Source: Hofstenia miamia (taxonomy: Eukaryota; Xenacoelomorpha; Acoela). Taken from it: a stretch of 64,000 nucleotides of DNA. Of the stretch, positions 49,101 to 60,613 are shown piece by piece. Made by a program: the position numbers and the translations under genes. How positions within the stretch are numbered: the first letter of the stretch is position 1; each line of letters starts with the position of its first letter. The notes under the pieces were generated by a model. The model made no database searches. It was not told the origin of the DNA and saw nothing but the letters and a program-made list of their open reading frames with translations. The stretch spans positions 836,156 through 900,155 of the forward strand of contig SCFE01000098.1 in NCBI GenBank assembly GCA_004352715.1, given 5' to 3'.

Positions 49101-52100
49101 TTGGGTCTGCATTTTTTAATTGTCAAAAGGTAAAAATGTTTAAAGTATTCAATCAATATTTATGCAAAAAAACAATGTTCTAGCAAAAAATTAAAATTCC
49201 ATATCTTATTCGTGGATCAGTAACTATTGGGAAATGTAGGCTTTGGAATAGTACAGGCTCAATTTAGGTTTAGCAGAACTGCCGCTTTTAGATAGAAATT
49301 TATTAGTATCAGCAGACTAATATCTGTTTTGTAATAGCAAATTTAAATAACAATATCGATACTATTTGCATTAAACAAATCGAAGATTTTTCATTTATTT
49401 CTTCTAATATTTCCTTGGCTGCCAAATTAGCATGCCTTATCCTGGAAAGATTGATTCAGGATCAGACTTGGCCGCAAGATATCAGTCACGTTCTAGGCTT
49501 CCAACTCTGACCAAAATGCAGAAATTATATTTTTTTCATGACGCTTTTGAGTGTAAAATTTCTATAAGTATTGTTGTTTAGACGTCAAATTATGTTGTGG
49601 GAGAAAAAGACACAAATTCTAAGGGAAACTAGAGCTGCTGTCGATTCAGAAGCTGGACAAGGAGAAATAAAAGCCATGAAATCCGAAATCCATCGCATGG
49701 AGGTTAGTAGTTTATATGCCAACTGTAAGATCATCATAATTGTAATTTTAAGAAGATATTTGGTATGAGTTCAATATTTATTTTCTTTTAAGGTTCGATA
49801 TGCCCAGTTAATGAGACAACAAGAAAAAATGATTCAGGATATGGAGAAAGCTGTATCACGTCGCGATACCATCATCACTCGTGGAGAGGCGCAACAGAAA
49901 ATTAAACGTCCAGTACTCACACAAGGCACGCTTCAAAAACAAATAGTTGACTTAAAAAAGAAAATTAAGAAAGCAGAACAGGTAAGACACGTTTACAGCG
50001 CTTCTAACATTGTTTTTGTACTTAAGGAGTCGAATGATGTAGACAAAGAAATAGAAAGATTGAAATTGCAACAAACCGATCTCGCTGAAGATCTTGATAC
50101 AAAGAAATCTAATCTTAAAGAACTTCAAGTTTCAGAAAATGCTATGAAACAAGAGTATGAAAAGTTATTGGAAGTTCGACAAAGGGTTCGTTAATTTAGG
50201 CTTAAATCTATATTGCGTATATAATTATTATGTAGTAATTTTCTAGTTAAATTTGTGCATTACATATTAGGATTATTGCATAATTCTTAATCAAATTGAC
50301 AATTTACAAGAAAGTGTTTATGATGAAGAATGCATTAATTTAATTATGCTTGTTTTAAAGAGGAATTCATTCATATTTCAAAACCATTACACAGTTTCTT
50401 GCGATTGCATTGTTTCGAGTTTTTCAGCCTTTAGTTTTAATCTTTCTTGAATATGCGGGATTTTGATTGGGATTAAGGGTTTTTGAGCTTTTTGTATCTA
50501 AGTTATATTTGATCTGTTTTTAATTGTATTTTTCGTCTAAGTTTTCTGAATAACATTTTGTTATGTACTAAATTAACAATGTTCCTTGGTATAAAATATA
50601 TTAAATTAATAAATCCATACATTTGCAATCAATTTCATTGCAGACCTTTAATGCGAAATGTTTAAAACTGGAGAATTTTATTGTGATCCAATTATAATTT
50701 TACATTTTATCCGGACGCAATGTTGTTGATTTTATATTATATAGAATCCCAATAATAAGGAGCCAATTGGCAACAATAATGAAAAGCCACTTTAAGTTCT
50801 TAAATATTAATAGAAATACACATATTTTAATCTATCTGACGATTATTCCCACCATTAATCCTCTCCCTGAATGATCCATAATAATATATTAACACTTCAG
50901 CTTCAAACTGATACATAATTTCTTCAATATATTCAACGAACTGTGTTCTGACTGCAGCATTTGGCCTAATGGAATATAACTTGTTTTAAAACCGTATTCA
51001 ATCGCATTTAAATCTGGTAAATACATATATGGTGGTAGTAAATTTACTGTAATATTACTTACACATAGATATTCTAAGATCGCATCACAATGAGGGAATC
51101 TTACATTATCCAAAACAAAAACATGGTTATCAATCATTCATTGTGCTAAGTTCTATTCATTTTACAAGTGCTTTCATAGATCATTTAAAGTTGTTTTTTA
51201 TGTAATTTTGCAAATTGACTCTTTATTTTGTCGCAAATTAGCTCTTTATTGCTGGGATTCTCTGTTTCAACACGTGATTTTACATTGAAATGCAATGCCA
51301 AAACACAGGCTGTTCAGGCTTAAATTGAGGGAGCCGTCAACATACCTAATCTTATAGTATATATTTATATTGTGAGAAAATCTTAATGGATAGTCTAGTA
51401 GAAAAAGCAAAGATTCAAATAAAATACAATGACTTCGGTATCGCTATTAGCCTAGTTGTTAAATGCCAATTTCTACGTATTGAAAACCAAGCATGAAGCT
51501 TTTAGAAATTGATTATAATACTCTAAATAAACAGGCGTTACTGTAAAAAAACCTGTTGCAATATACGATCACACACACCCTTTTAATGAATGAACCTAGG
51601 TCCATGATGTTAGTGATGTGCACATCCGCCCTCAAAAACACTCTTGAACTTAAATTTTTCACCTGTGTCCGCCCGTACCCGAGAAAGAAAATTTCTTCAC
51701 TGTTATTAACCAGTTTTTAAGGTCGTCAATTATCTTAATGTTTCAATTTTTATCTTATTTTTATGTTTAAAAAAGTCTTACTTTAACATGGAGATATTGT
51801 AGAATAAAGTTTATCGGTAGCCATAGCCACTACTTGATATGATGACAAAACAACAGTACCTGCCACACATTGGTTTCTTCCAATTCTAAGGTACTAGATG
51901 GCCTACTAAATATTGTTTTTTAAGCCATTGGTACCATTACTGTTTTTCGAACAAAATGTTACAGAATGATATTAATTCCTTTCGGGATATTGGTAAACAC
52001 TGGAGTTATTTTGTATTACATTTATGTGAAATATTTGTTGTAATGAACAAATTGCTTGTGTTTATATCATAGAATCGAAAAGTTATCGGGAGCCATTTTG

Positions 52101-53071
52101 AACAAACGGAAATTGTAACAGAAATCCTCTCTGTAAATAATTATAAATTTCTTAAACTATATTGTGTGTGTGTTGAAGTCCGTATTTCAACTAAGCGAAA
52201 TCCAGTAATAGTTTGCTTTAAAAGTCTTGATAATACAGCCATGTGTACCCTACCGATCCAAGTCGACCCGTTAGAACCTTCGTTGTGATTCTAATCAAAA
52301 ATTTTTAAAGTTGTTTGATATTGATACTATTCATTTAGCTAAATATTTATATTCGCTCATGTTTTCCATTATATGAGTACGTGCATATTTACATATACAT
52401 GCATTTTTTTACAATTCATGTTGCTTTAGAATATGTCAGAATTGTTGGCTATGCAGCAAAAAGTGAAAAATTTCCAAGCATTAAAAGAAGGAAAATATGT
52501 AATGTTGTGTAAGACAGAGGCAGGTCTCGAAGCAGAAACCCAAAAACAGGTAGGTTATAATTCCAATCGATTTTTACTTCTTAAAGAAGTATGAAATAGT
52601 TCAGCAGCATTTTTGAAATGATGCATATCACTTTGTGATATTTCTACCTCGGCCAAGGAGGTATTTTTTCGCCTCTAATTATCTGTTTTTAACCAGGGTT
52701 TCTCAAAAAGTAATGGATGGATCTTTATTCAAACAACTTGACATAGGTACTGGTCTAACTTAAATTCCATTAAATTTTCAAACTGATCCGGAGTGATGTC
52801 TGGTTGCATCCAACCCTAACTATGGTCATACTTAGAGGAGGCTTTTGCAGTCTCTTATTGTTCTTATTTTAATTGTGGGGTTACTTTTTATTTCATCTCG
52901 CACGCATCGATACAATTTTCCAATTTATTCTAACATTGTTTTTAGATGGACAAATTTCACAATTTGACTAGCATACTAGATCGACTTAATCAAGAATACC
53001 CTCATCTACAGCCCGCCCTTCGCAAAATTACACTTATGCTGGCATCTCGTGGTGTTCCTACTGACGATTAA
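43192..53071 (+). CDS. CCDC40: CCDC40 coiled-coil ciliary ruler protein, 17 coding exons
   Basis: Spliced by eye with GT/AG borders and consistent phase: 43192-43210, 43250-43321, 45048-45235, 45277-45496, 45607-45905, 45994-46097, 46603-46846, 46899-47081, 47161-47406, 47642-47742, 47784-47896, 48664-48925, 49582-49702, 49793-49981, 50027-50185, 52430-52549, 52946-53071. The open frame totals 921 codons plus TAA. An acidic N-terminus (about residues 1-58) leads into [16 protein letters not shown] (residues 60-75), a CCDC40 hallmark, then near-continuous coiled coil with [28 protein letters not shown] and [12 protein letters not shown]. From family knowledge, CCDC40 pairs with CCDC39 as the 96-nm axonemal ruler that places inner dynein arms and nexin links. 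Known orthologues have longer, poorly conserved N-termini; this start is the first ATG that joins in phase, but a farther-upstream exon is possible. Several introns are only 39-52 bp. Identity is very secure; the first two exons are less certain. Confidence 0.93.
43651..43938 (+). pseudogene. unrecognised decayed coding-like stretch in CCDC40 intron 2
   Basis: A 96-codon frame with a single internal TGA (43807-43809). It contains [17 protein letters not shown], a Cys/His spacing like a small zinc finger, then [17 protein letters not shown] and a charged segment ending [11 protein letters not shown]. Shorter coding-like pieces in the same orientation follow to about 44370 (for example [20 protein letters not shown]). 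No family recognised; a dead mobile element or captured gene is possible. Confidence 0.3.
50889..51137 (-). pseudogene. DDE_3/Tc1-like transposase fragment in CCDC40 intron 15
   Basis: The frame reads [20 protein letters not shown] then [20 protein letters not shown]. It has the second catalytic Asp (vlDN) and the PPY-x-PDLN-x-IE block with the catalytic Glu, spaced as in IS630/Tc1-type DDE transposases. One extra residue in [10 protein letters not shown] suggests decay. Only the C-terminal catalytic part remains, antisense to CCDC40. Confidence 0.7.
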
Positions 53072-54314
53072 ACTGATTCTAATTTGTAAATTTTATTTAG
53101 AAAATTGTCAAAGTTTTTAAAAGTATAATGAAATTAATTTACTTTGTACACTGATATAAATAGCTGTAGGTTGCTATATTTTTTATAATTTTGTAAAGCA
53201 TCTTATTGAAAGTTTCATTTTGTGGATCTATTATACTAATTTAAGTAATTATTGCGCAATTGGCATCATTATGTCCGAGTAAATACGGTAGTATCATTAA
53301 GGAATATACCAGGTGAGTTATGCAACGCACAGTCGGCGAACAAAATGATAGTACTTTGATTACTTCATCCATGCAAACGTCAATGTAATTGTAAATGGGC
53401 TGTCTGAAGAAACATTTATCCCTTCTGCAGGAGTAACAATTGAGATAAAATACCTATTAAATAAATTTTCTATATCTTAAAGGGATTATAGCATGCATGT
53501 TCAATATAGACAACGCGGTCGAGTTCAATTGAGCAATAAAGATAATTTAAAGGATCTTCAGCACGTTCTGTTAAAAAGCAGCCTTGGCCTCGTAGGAACG
53601 AGAAGACTTACTTAGAATGACACAGTTCGCACGAAATTCATAACCATAATTAACGTGAGAAACACTACTCCCAAGCCAAGTCTCGGTTAGACACGGAAAT
53701 CACAGTTTACTTTATCATACATTGTGGTTTAATCTCAGAGGAAACGCATACTGATTATTCCACAACCTGCAATTGAATAAGGTGCAAACTTGGATTCTCC
53801 TTACTACGAAGCATGATTCTCTGCATTCGTAGAGCTAGACGACACCATGCAGTTTCAAGGCTTGGAGGTGAACATCACTTAGCTGGAGCCAGCCATTTCC
53901 TGAAGTGACGCCAATCATTTTGATTTGATCTAGATTTATGGATAATGGTCTTTTCCTTTCTTTAAATTGTTACAAAGGATGTAATATCAGTTTGTTAGTT
54001 GTATTATAAAAGTATTCACTAATTTAAAACCGAATGATCAATAGATGATAGACATCTAACCATCTTGGGAAATGGCATGTGAATTTATTAATTTCATCAT
54101 AAAAGTGAACAACCCTTTTGCTAATTTAATATTGTGATTGTTTAAAATCTTTGTAATGTTGATTTTGTAAATCTCTACGTTTTGTTTTTTGATTTAATTT
54201 CGAATAAAATATTTCCTTTTCCTTATCATATAGGATAGCACTTGAAATCTTCTCTCAATAGATATGAAGTTTTTTAAATTTAAGTAAAAAATATTGATTT
54301 CCAATCATAGTCAT
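53072..54314. other. CCDC40 3' flank, nothing recognised
   Basis: Contains the CCDC40 3' UTR, whose end is not determined. No other gene seen. Confidence 0.5.
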
Positions 54315-54644
54315 TCAATGTGAACTCGTATATTGCATAGTGCTCCAGAGGATCAGGTTCAGGAATCCCAGAGAGTTAATCTTTCGCAGATAAAAGTAAT
54401 CCGTTTTATGGGGTTGGACGTAACCTGTTTCAGACGAGGTATTTGGATTAGTGTGTGTTATACTTGAACGAAATGAGTTTAATTCTTTTACATAGCAACT
54501 TAGATTTTTAGACACTTCCGAGGAGATGCTTTGTAAATTGCTAATATATGCTAAGTGCTTCTCGTTATCATTTGCTATCAATTCATCGTAAACATTTTTA
54601 AGGTCTTTAGCAATAGCAGTTGAAGCACGAAACTCTGAAGACAT
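54315..54644 (-). CDS. hypothetical protein, small, possibly frameshifted
   Basis: An unrecognised 109-codon ORF. It begins MSSEFRASTAIAKDLKNVYD, is helix-favouring for about 60 residues, then Ser/Thr/Asn-rich, and its codon use looks coding. The last 16 residues look out of frame: one frame over, the same bases read IPEPDPLEHYAIYEFTLNDY and then stop about 10 codons later, which looks more protein-like. A one-base indel or a very small intron near 54365 could join the two. It lies 1.2 kb beyond the CCDC40 stop and on the opposite strand. No domain is recognised. Confidence 0.4.
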   Translation of the reverse strand: MSSEFRASTAIAKDLKNVYDELIANDNEKHLAYISNLQSISSEVSKNLSCYVKELNSFRSSITHTNPNTSSETGYVQPHKTDYFYLRKINSLGFLNLILWSTMQYTSSH

Positions 54645-55559
54645 GTTGGTGTCGACACATTTCTTGCAGAAAAATAGAAAGGGTTTTTGAAAGTGTTAAA
54701 ATAGGCCCGGACATGTCTTTGTAAATCGCGTACATTTCTTGGTAAAATGGAGCGACTGCTTAGGCTATGTGATTGGTAGCAAGAGCAGTTATAAAATCAC
54801 CTCACATCGCTAATTTCTCGGGTGGTTAGACGTGCGATTCTACCAAAATGTAAAAGATCACGCGTGACCAATCAAATAGTTTAACCGTAGTGTTACAACG
54901 AACGCATTTATAATCCAACATGACTTATTTCCAGTTTATATGTATTATAGATTAATAAACTGTCATCACGAGTATTTTGCATTTATTTATAAATATATTC
55001 CAATAATCACTTTTTCAATGTTTTTGATGAAATTCTTGAATACCCTAAATAAAAATAATTTAACCCCTTCTGAAGGAAATCAAACCTTTTGGTACAGGAA
55101 ACTCGCTGAAACACTATGTGCAACAGGACTACAATTTACAAAAGCTTTGCTTAAAATGGAAATTTTATTATTATATATCTGTAATAGCCCTTTTAGAATT
55201 CTTCGACCCTGAATATTAAAGGCTGGCTACGGCATTGATTGATGCTATAAAAATCCAAATAGGGAAATCCTTATTGATGACTGAAACTTCTAACGAATTA
55301 AACTTATTAATCTAGGAAAATACAATTGGTCAATCATTAAGTATGCAAACAAATTGCCAAAATTTTTTAAACTTGAAGTTTGTTTCCGTTTTACAACACG
55401 TAGAAGAAGAAGAAGAAGAAAAATCTATATTCCGAAATTGTTTTAACAATAAATAGAAATACTGATAACAAATTCTGAACGACTCAAGAAATTAATACAA
55501 AACTAAACAAAAAAAGAAAGCAACGAATATTTACAAATAAAAAGTGGTTAACTTGGGCT

Positions 55560-56390
55560 ATGACGATTACTAGTTTCTATTAATAGAGTAATCAGGATTA
55601 TCAAATTTATAAGCTCGCCATTTCAGTTTTTTTTATATTAGAAGTTCAAAAATATTTTTAATATACATTTTAAAGTTTTTTAATCTACTTATTTGTTTAA
55701 TAGATTTTGTTAATTCATTCCACATATTTATAGCTGTGTTTAGAAATGAATTTTTCATTATTCGCTTCTTATACCTAATAGGTTTAATTATGTGTGTTCT
55801 TTTATTTTGTTTATTGACTAATTTCGCGGCAAGAAAGTCATTTTTGTAGTATGGGAAAGTATTGTTAACTATTTTGAAGAACGTTTTTAAGACATTTATA
55901 GGGATGTAACATTGCGGATGTTAAAATAATTTTGAAATTTTTCTATATTCATTATTCTTATTAAAGCTATGATTATTTACTGCTACTTTGATCGCCCAAT
56001 TTAGTTGCATTTGGAATTTCCTGAGAAATATTTGGTTTATATCTGTGTAGAGTATATTGCAATAGTTAAAATGACTTAATATTAGAGCATATATTAATTG
56101 GATTTTTGCTTTAGTTGGAAGGTTTTGAGAAATTAAGTTGATTGCTTTAATCGATATGGCTATTTTTCTAATAACATGATTTAGTTGCTCTTCAAAATTT
56201 AGATTTATGTCAAAAATTATTCCGAGGTACTTAAAAGGCTCAACCTGTTTTATTTGAATGCCGTTGAAATTAAGTTTGTATTTTGAAGTATCAGAAGATT
56301 TAGTTTTTGATTTAACAATACAGAATTGAGTTTTTAATGGATTTACTCTTAGTTTTATAAAATCTAACAATAATTCTACAAATAGGTCGC
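55560..56390 (-). mobile_element. LINE 3' portion (post-RT region and 3' UTR)
   Basis: The minus-strand frame 56370-55921 reads LRVNPLKTQFCIVKSK, VEPFKYLGIIFDINLNFEEQ, KAKIQLIYALILSHFNYCNI and ends ...ISKLF. After a break, AKLVNKQNKRTHIIKPIRYK and NTAINMWNELTKSIKQI follow. The 3' UTR shares GTCATAGCCCAAG with the neighbouring plus-strand copy. CR1/L2/Jockey-like. It is probably one element together with 57435-57285. Confidence 0.8.
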
Positions 56391-57265
56391 GATAAATTGA
56401 AATTTAATGACACATACATAGAACAAGTTAATTCTTTTAAATATTTAGGTATCATTTATGATTTTCAACTTAATTTTACAAAACAACTAGTGTTATTAAG
56501 AAAATGGCTATTTCACTAAAGGCTCTTAGCAATGTATCACAACAGCGTCCCACCACAGCACAAAATTCAATTAATTCACACATTAATACTAAGCCAGCTT
56601 AATTATGGAAACATACTGTATACCAACATAAATCAACAACTTTTGAATAAATTCAATGTGCAAATAAAATGGGCAATAAAAATAGCAGTTAATCATATTT
56701 ATAACAGAAATACAGAAATCAAGAAATGAACAAAAACTTTCCGAAGTCCACAATGCATTAATTATAAAATACATTAAGTACTTTTTTTTAAAAATTTAAT
56801 AATATTGGTCCATACCACAAATCCAACTTTCTTTCCTCTAAAATATTGCTTAGACATAATCATAGAACTTTAAAAATTAGGCCTCTTCCATATAAAAAGA
56901 AAATAATGAAAAATTCATTTCTCAACACATCAATAAATATATGGAATAATTTACCTAAATCTATAAAACAAATAAATAAATTAAGAGTATTCAAAAACAA
57001 AATTAAAAAATACTTCTGTAGTTATACAAAGGAAAGGCCTGAATACAAATGGCGAGATTTTAAATTTTATAATAGTGATTATTCAATCGACTGCATTTAA
57101 CCTAATTTCGCCATAGCCCAAGCTAGTAATTGTAATTATTTTTGTAAATATCTTTGTATGTGTTTTTTTGTATGTGTTTTATTCCTTTATTTTTATTGTT
57201 TTATGCTATTTAGAGTTTTAAGCAGTATCTTATATTGTAAAAAGCAACTCTAAATATAGATATTT
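56385..57265 (+). mobile_element. LINE 3' portion, plus strand, inserted head-on against another copy
   Basis: Reads FNDTYIEQVNSFKYLGIIYD, then (shifted) QHKIQLIHTLILSQLNYGNI, RPLPYKKKIMKNSFLNTSIN and IWNNLPKSIKQINKLRVFKN, ending with the stop after SIDCI near 57100. The 3' UTR contains CGCCATAGCCCAAGCTAGTA and ends in ATTTCATTTCATT, the short tandem tail typical of CR1/L2-type elements. Moderately similar to the minus-strand copy to its left, so the same clade but a different subfamily. Confidence 0.8.
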
Positions 57266-57284
57266 CATTTCATTTACATTACAT

Positions 57285-57435
57285 GTGGTATGATTGCTCA
57301 AATTATTTACATATATATTGAATAGTAATGGTCCTAAAATTGTTCCTTTTGGAAAACCTTTTTTAATAAAAATCCAGTAAGAGAGAATTCCATTTAGTTT
57401 AACTCTTTGTTTGCGATTATGGAGATAACTACTTA
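57285..57435 (-). mobile_element. LINE RT fragment
   Basis: The minus strand reads LISSYLHNRKQRVKLNGILS, then GFPKGTILGPLLFNIYVNNL, the RT block usually GVPQGSVLGPLLF-IY-NDL. The open frame covers the whole 150 bp. It is likely the upstream piece of the element at 55560-56390, separated from it by the inserted plus-strand copy. Confidence 0.75.
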
Positions 57436-57879
57436 TTAGGTCTGCACTTTATTTTGTGGATCATTCATCATTCATCACAAAAAACAGGATATATGCTATT
57501 ATTAAACACACAACGCCTTGAATTGCTAAATTAATTACAATGCTGGATAAGATATATTTGAACCCTCAAGTAAAGAGATTGTTATATCTAGTAACAAGCT
57601 AATAATTAACTAACACAGTAAAAGCCTTTAGAATTCTCATCATTCATTACAAAATGGAAAGTTCACTGAAAATTTTAGACGTGGAATTATATATTTAATG
57701 AATAAATATTCAAAACTGCTATCATCACAATCAATTGATGTGAAAAAATGGACTCTGCATGAATATTAAGTGTATAAATTTGAGCAAAATGAGGATAAAA
57801 CAAAAAGAAATTTATCTGGTTGGTTTATTATCATCACCTTAAAACAAATGAATTTAAGAAAACAACATAAAAAATATTC

Positions 57880-58110
57880 TTGTGAACAGTTGACGAGGAG
57901 ATTTGCTAAATTTTTTACAATGCATGATAATTTATAAGGGAAGATGCAAAAATTCCCATGTAAGCAAAAACAGTGTTCAATTTTTTGGAGATTGTCTGGT
58001 AATTTATTCCATAGTGTAAATCATGTTATATTTCCAATAAATGATTATTGGACTAGCCTTGTTTAATTATTTTAAATATTGGATCAAAAAGATTGTACCA
58101 TTAGCTGAGA
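57880..58110 (-). mobile_element. possible LINE C-terminal fragment
   Basis: The minus strand reads TLWNKLPDNLQKIEH (WN-x-LP block) after a broken segment YNLFDPIFKIIKQ. Short and decayed. Confidence 0.4.
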
Positions 58111-59335
58111 TAGTCTATTTATTTATTTGCTAAAGAATTTTGTACAAAAATGACATGTTCTAGTTTTCATTGGGATTTTATAATCTTTAAACAACACATC
58201 TCAAGTAAGTAAGTGGAGCAAAGAATTAGGCAAAAAACCAGGAAAAATTAGGGAAAAAATATTCAGTAAATAATTAATGAAATAATATTGTATTTTAAAG
58301 TCTCTAAGTCCCTTTGTTCTATGTAATGAGTCATTTATCAATGATGCAACTTTGTTTTTAGAAAATCTATTTCTTTTGTATCACATCAGAGTTAGACCAA
58401 AATCACGATTATTCAGGTGAATTATAATGAGAGCTCAGTCAATATCAATCCATGTTTTACTCCCAGGTGCAAAAATCGTTCTTTGATTTCACATTGCTTT
58501 TCATATAGGTATGCCTACTTTGAATTTTTACCAAATATGTATTTTTATTCAACACTTGGCAATGTGTAGCAATGTTTGGGTGAATATATCCACTGAGCAC
58601 TTACTAAGTTTTCTATTACCAATCAATAAATGTTGACATGGCATCTTTAAATGAGTTAGATTGAAAATATATCTTTGCATACAAATATTGGTATGCATTT
58701 GATCCTAGAATTTTGCTTTCATCACATTTGTACCAACTTGTAATACTTATAAAAAATTGTATTTTTATGCAATATTCAATCTAACACTTGAGATCTGCAT
58801 GGTATTATTAACTGGATATGGATTAAATTTTCTAGCCATGATGGAGTTTATGCCATGGTTAAGTGATTTTAATAGACATTGATTTTCCAGTCAATGTAAA
58901 CTCTACAGTTATTTGAATGCATAATCATTTGTACAAGTATTAGCAGCAAATTTTGGTAAGGCATCAGAGTTGACCTATTAGAAAACGTTTTGCCTCCTCT
59001 GCAAATGTCTACGTACCCAAGAAAAATCCCAAGGATAAGGTTGCTACATTAGACTAATCTATAGGAATGCTAAGTTGTAAATTTGCATTACAAAATTCTT
59101 TAGAAGATATGAAAATCTTGTTTACAATTGACTAAGAATTTAAGGAAGCAAACAAGAAAATCGTGGCGCAGATAATGAAAAACTAGGATTTTGTTATTTT
59201 CCACTGAAAAATATGTGTCAGAATTTTATGAATATAAATATTAGAATATTTAATTGTTGAATTCCAAAAAATCAAATGACTATATTTTCACTCTTACAAT
59301 GTTCATTAAGTGTATGCAGCAAAAAGTTGTGACAA
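58111..59335. other. intergenic, nothing recognised
   Basis: AT-rich sequence between LINE debris and the broken GTPase gene. No ORF with domain signal. Confidence 0.45.
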
Positions 59336-60311
59336 TCACTTTTTCGTTATCAGAAATGCGCCAATTGTGAGTGCACCAGCGACCAAAGGTGCAGCAGCCT
59401 TAGCAATTACAGCCATTGAAGACCCTATTATTTCCAAGGCCTCCAATACTTTGCAAACATTTATATATGCTTCACTATTAATCATCTCTACGACAGTAGA
59501 AAAAGTTTTGCTTAAAGTTTTGGAGTCATGGGTCATCGAAGTCTTTAAAAGAATATTCTCCAGAAATTCATCACAGAGTTTATCGAATAGTTGACGTACC
59601 TTGTCTTTTTCATAATTATGACAATACTCTGGATCTTCTATTTGTTCTGTACCTATGGAAGGCATCAAAAACCCGTAAGCATGTTCAAACATATTTATTA
59701 ATTGCCTAAGCGATCCATTACTCGAATTTTCCAACACTTTTTCAATGTACTTTTGCCCTCCTTCTAAACCAAATTTATAATTTTTTGGGTATGACCAATC
59801 TCTAATTAAAAAAAACAAGTGTATTTAATTTAACATTTTTTTCCGAGTTCTTACTTAAATTTTCAAAAAAACGCTCAATAAACGCAAGCTCATCAGCATC
59901 AATTTTGCTTTTAATATTGACTATGAAGCATGAACTAAGGAAGACTGATATCGCAAACATCTTCGAACAGATTATTGGATCTCTACCAAGTTCATATGCA
60001 CCTTCAGTGTCACAGAGTAAAAATGAATGTTTCTTTGTCTCCGACTTGCATACCATTGCCCACAATCCACGCGTAACCATTTAATCCCCATACTTAGATT
60101 CAAATCCACAAAGCGGGCTATCTTCAGCTTGATTCAACAACTTTCGTCGCATTACATTCATAAAATATGATTTACCAGAGCGATTTCTTCCAACAATAGC
60201 TACTGGTGTATAAAATTTCTTTAAACTTTTGGAGACACTTTGAAGATTTTCTTGTAAACTGTAAAACTTATTATCTTCGTTAGAGTCTATAATTTGATAG
60301 GCTAGTTTCAT
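59336..60311 (-). pseudogene. atlastin/GBP-family (GB1/RHD3-type) GTPase, one stop and one frameshift
   Basis: A single continuous coding stretch read from 60311 down to 59336 (976 nt). Visible motifs: P-loop GRNRSGKS (residues 41-48), switch-I Thr in VTRGLW (80), G3 DTEG (101-104), and the G4-like RD in FLIRDWSYP, whose neighbourhood GLEGGQKYIEKVL is strongly atlastin-like. The protein ends in a hydrophobic segment VIAKAAAPLVAGALTIGAFL followed by ITKK, a plausible membrane anchor. The family comprises dynamin-superfamily GTPases: atlastins fuse ER tubules and GBPs act in cell-autonomous immunity. Two lesions: an in-frame TAA at 60083-60081 between the P-loop and switch I, and a one-base frameshift at an A8 run (59808-59815 on the plus strand). 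At about 325 codons it is shorter than atlastin (about 550) and lacks a long C-terminal helical region. It is either a young pseudogene or a gene with assembly errors. Confidence 0.8.
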
Positions 60312-60613
60312 CTGTAGTGTATACTATGTATCAAGGCAAATACCAGACGTTTACTGAACAAGGTTTAACAGGTGACAACAAGAATACCGATATACATAGC
60401 ATTATCTACACAATGTTTACTTTAACCGTTATCATGTCGTCTGAAAGAACACACTTTGTCGGTCTTCCGCGTGGAATACGAAATTACAGAGGTGAAAACA
60501 AACACTTGTGTCAACAGACTGCAGGCCCAAAACCGCAATAAAGCAATGTTGTTAGTGATGCTATAATTTTATGTTAGTCATTTCGGTTTGCAATTCATTC
60601 CGTTCAGTTGCTC

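Noticed and set aside
56385-57265. LINE twin-priming inversion
   Set aside because: Twin priming inverts one part of a single copy, but here the plus and minus segments cover the same part of the element and differ in sequence, so they are two insertions.
59310-59594. Plus-strand 94-codon ORF
   Set aside because: Antisense shadow of the GTPase C-terminal region.
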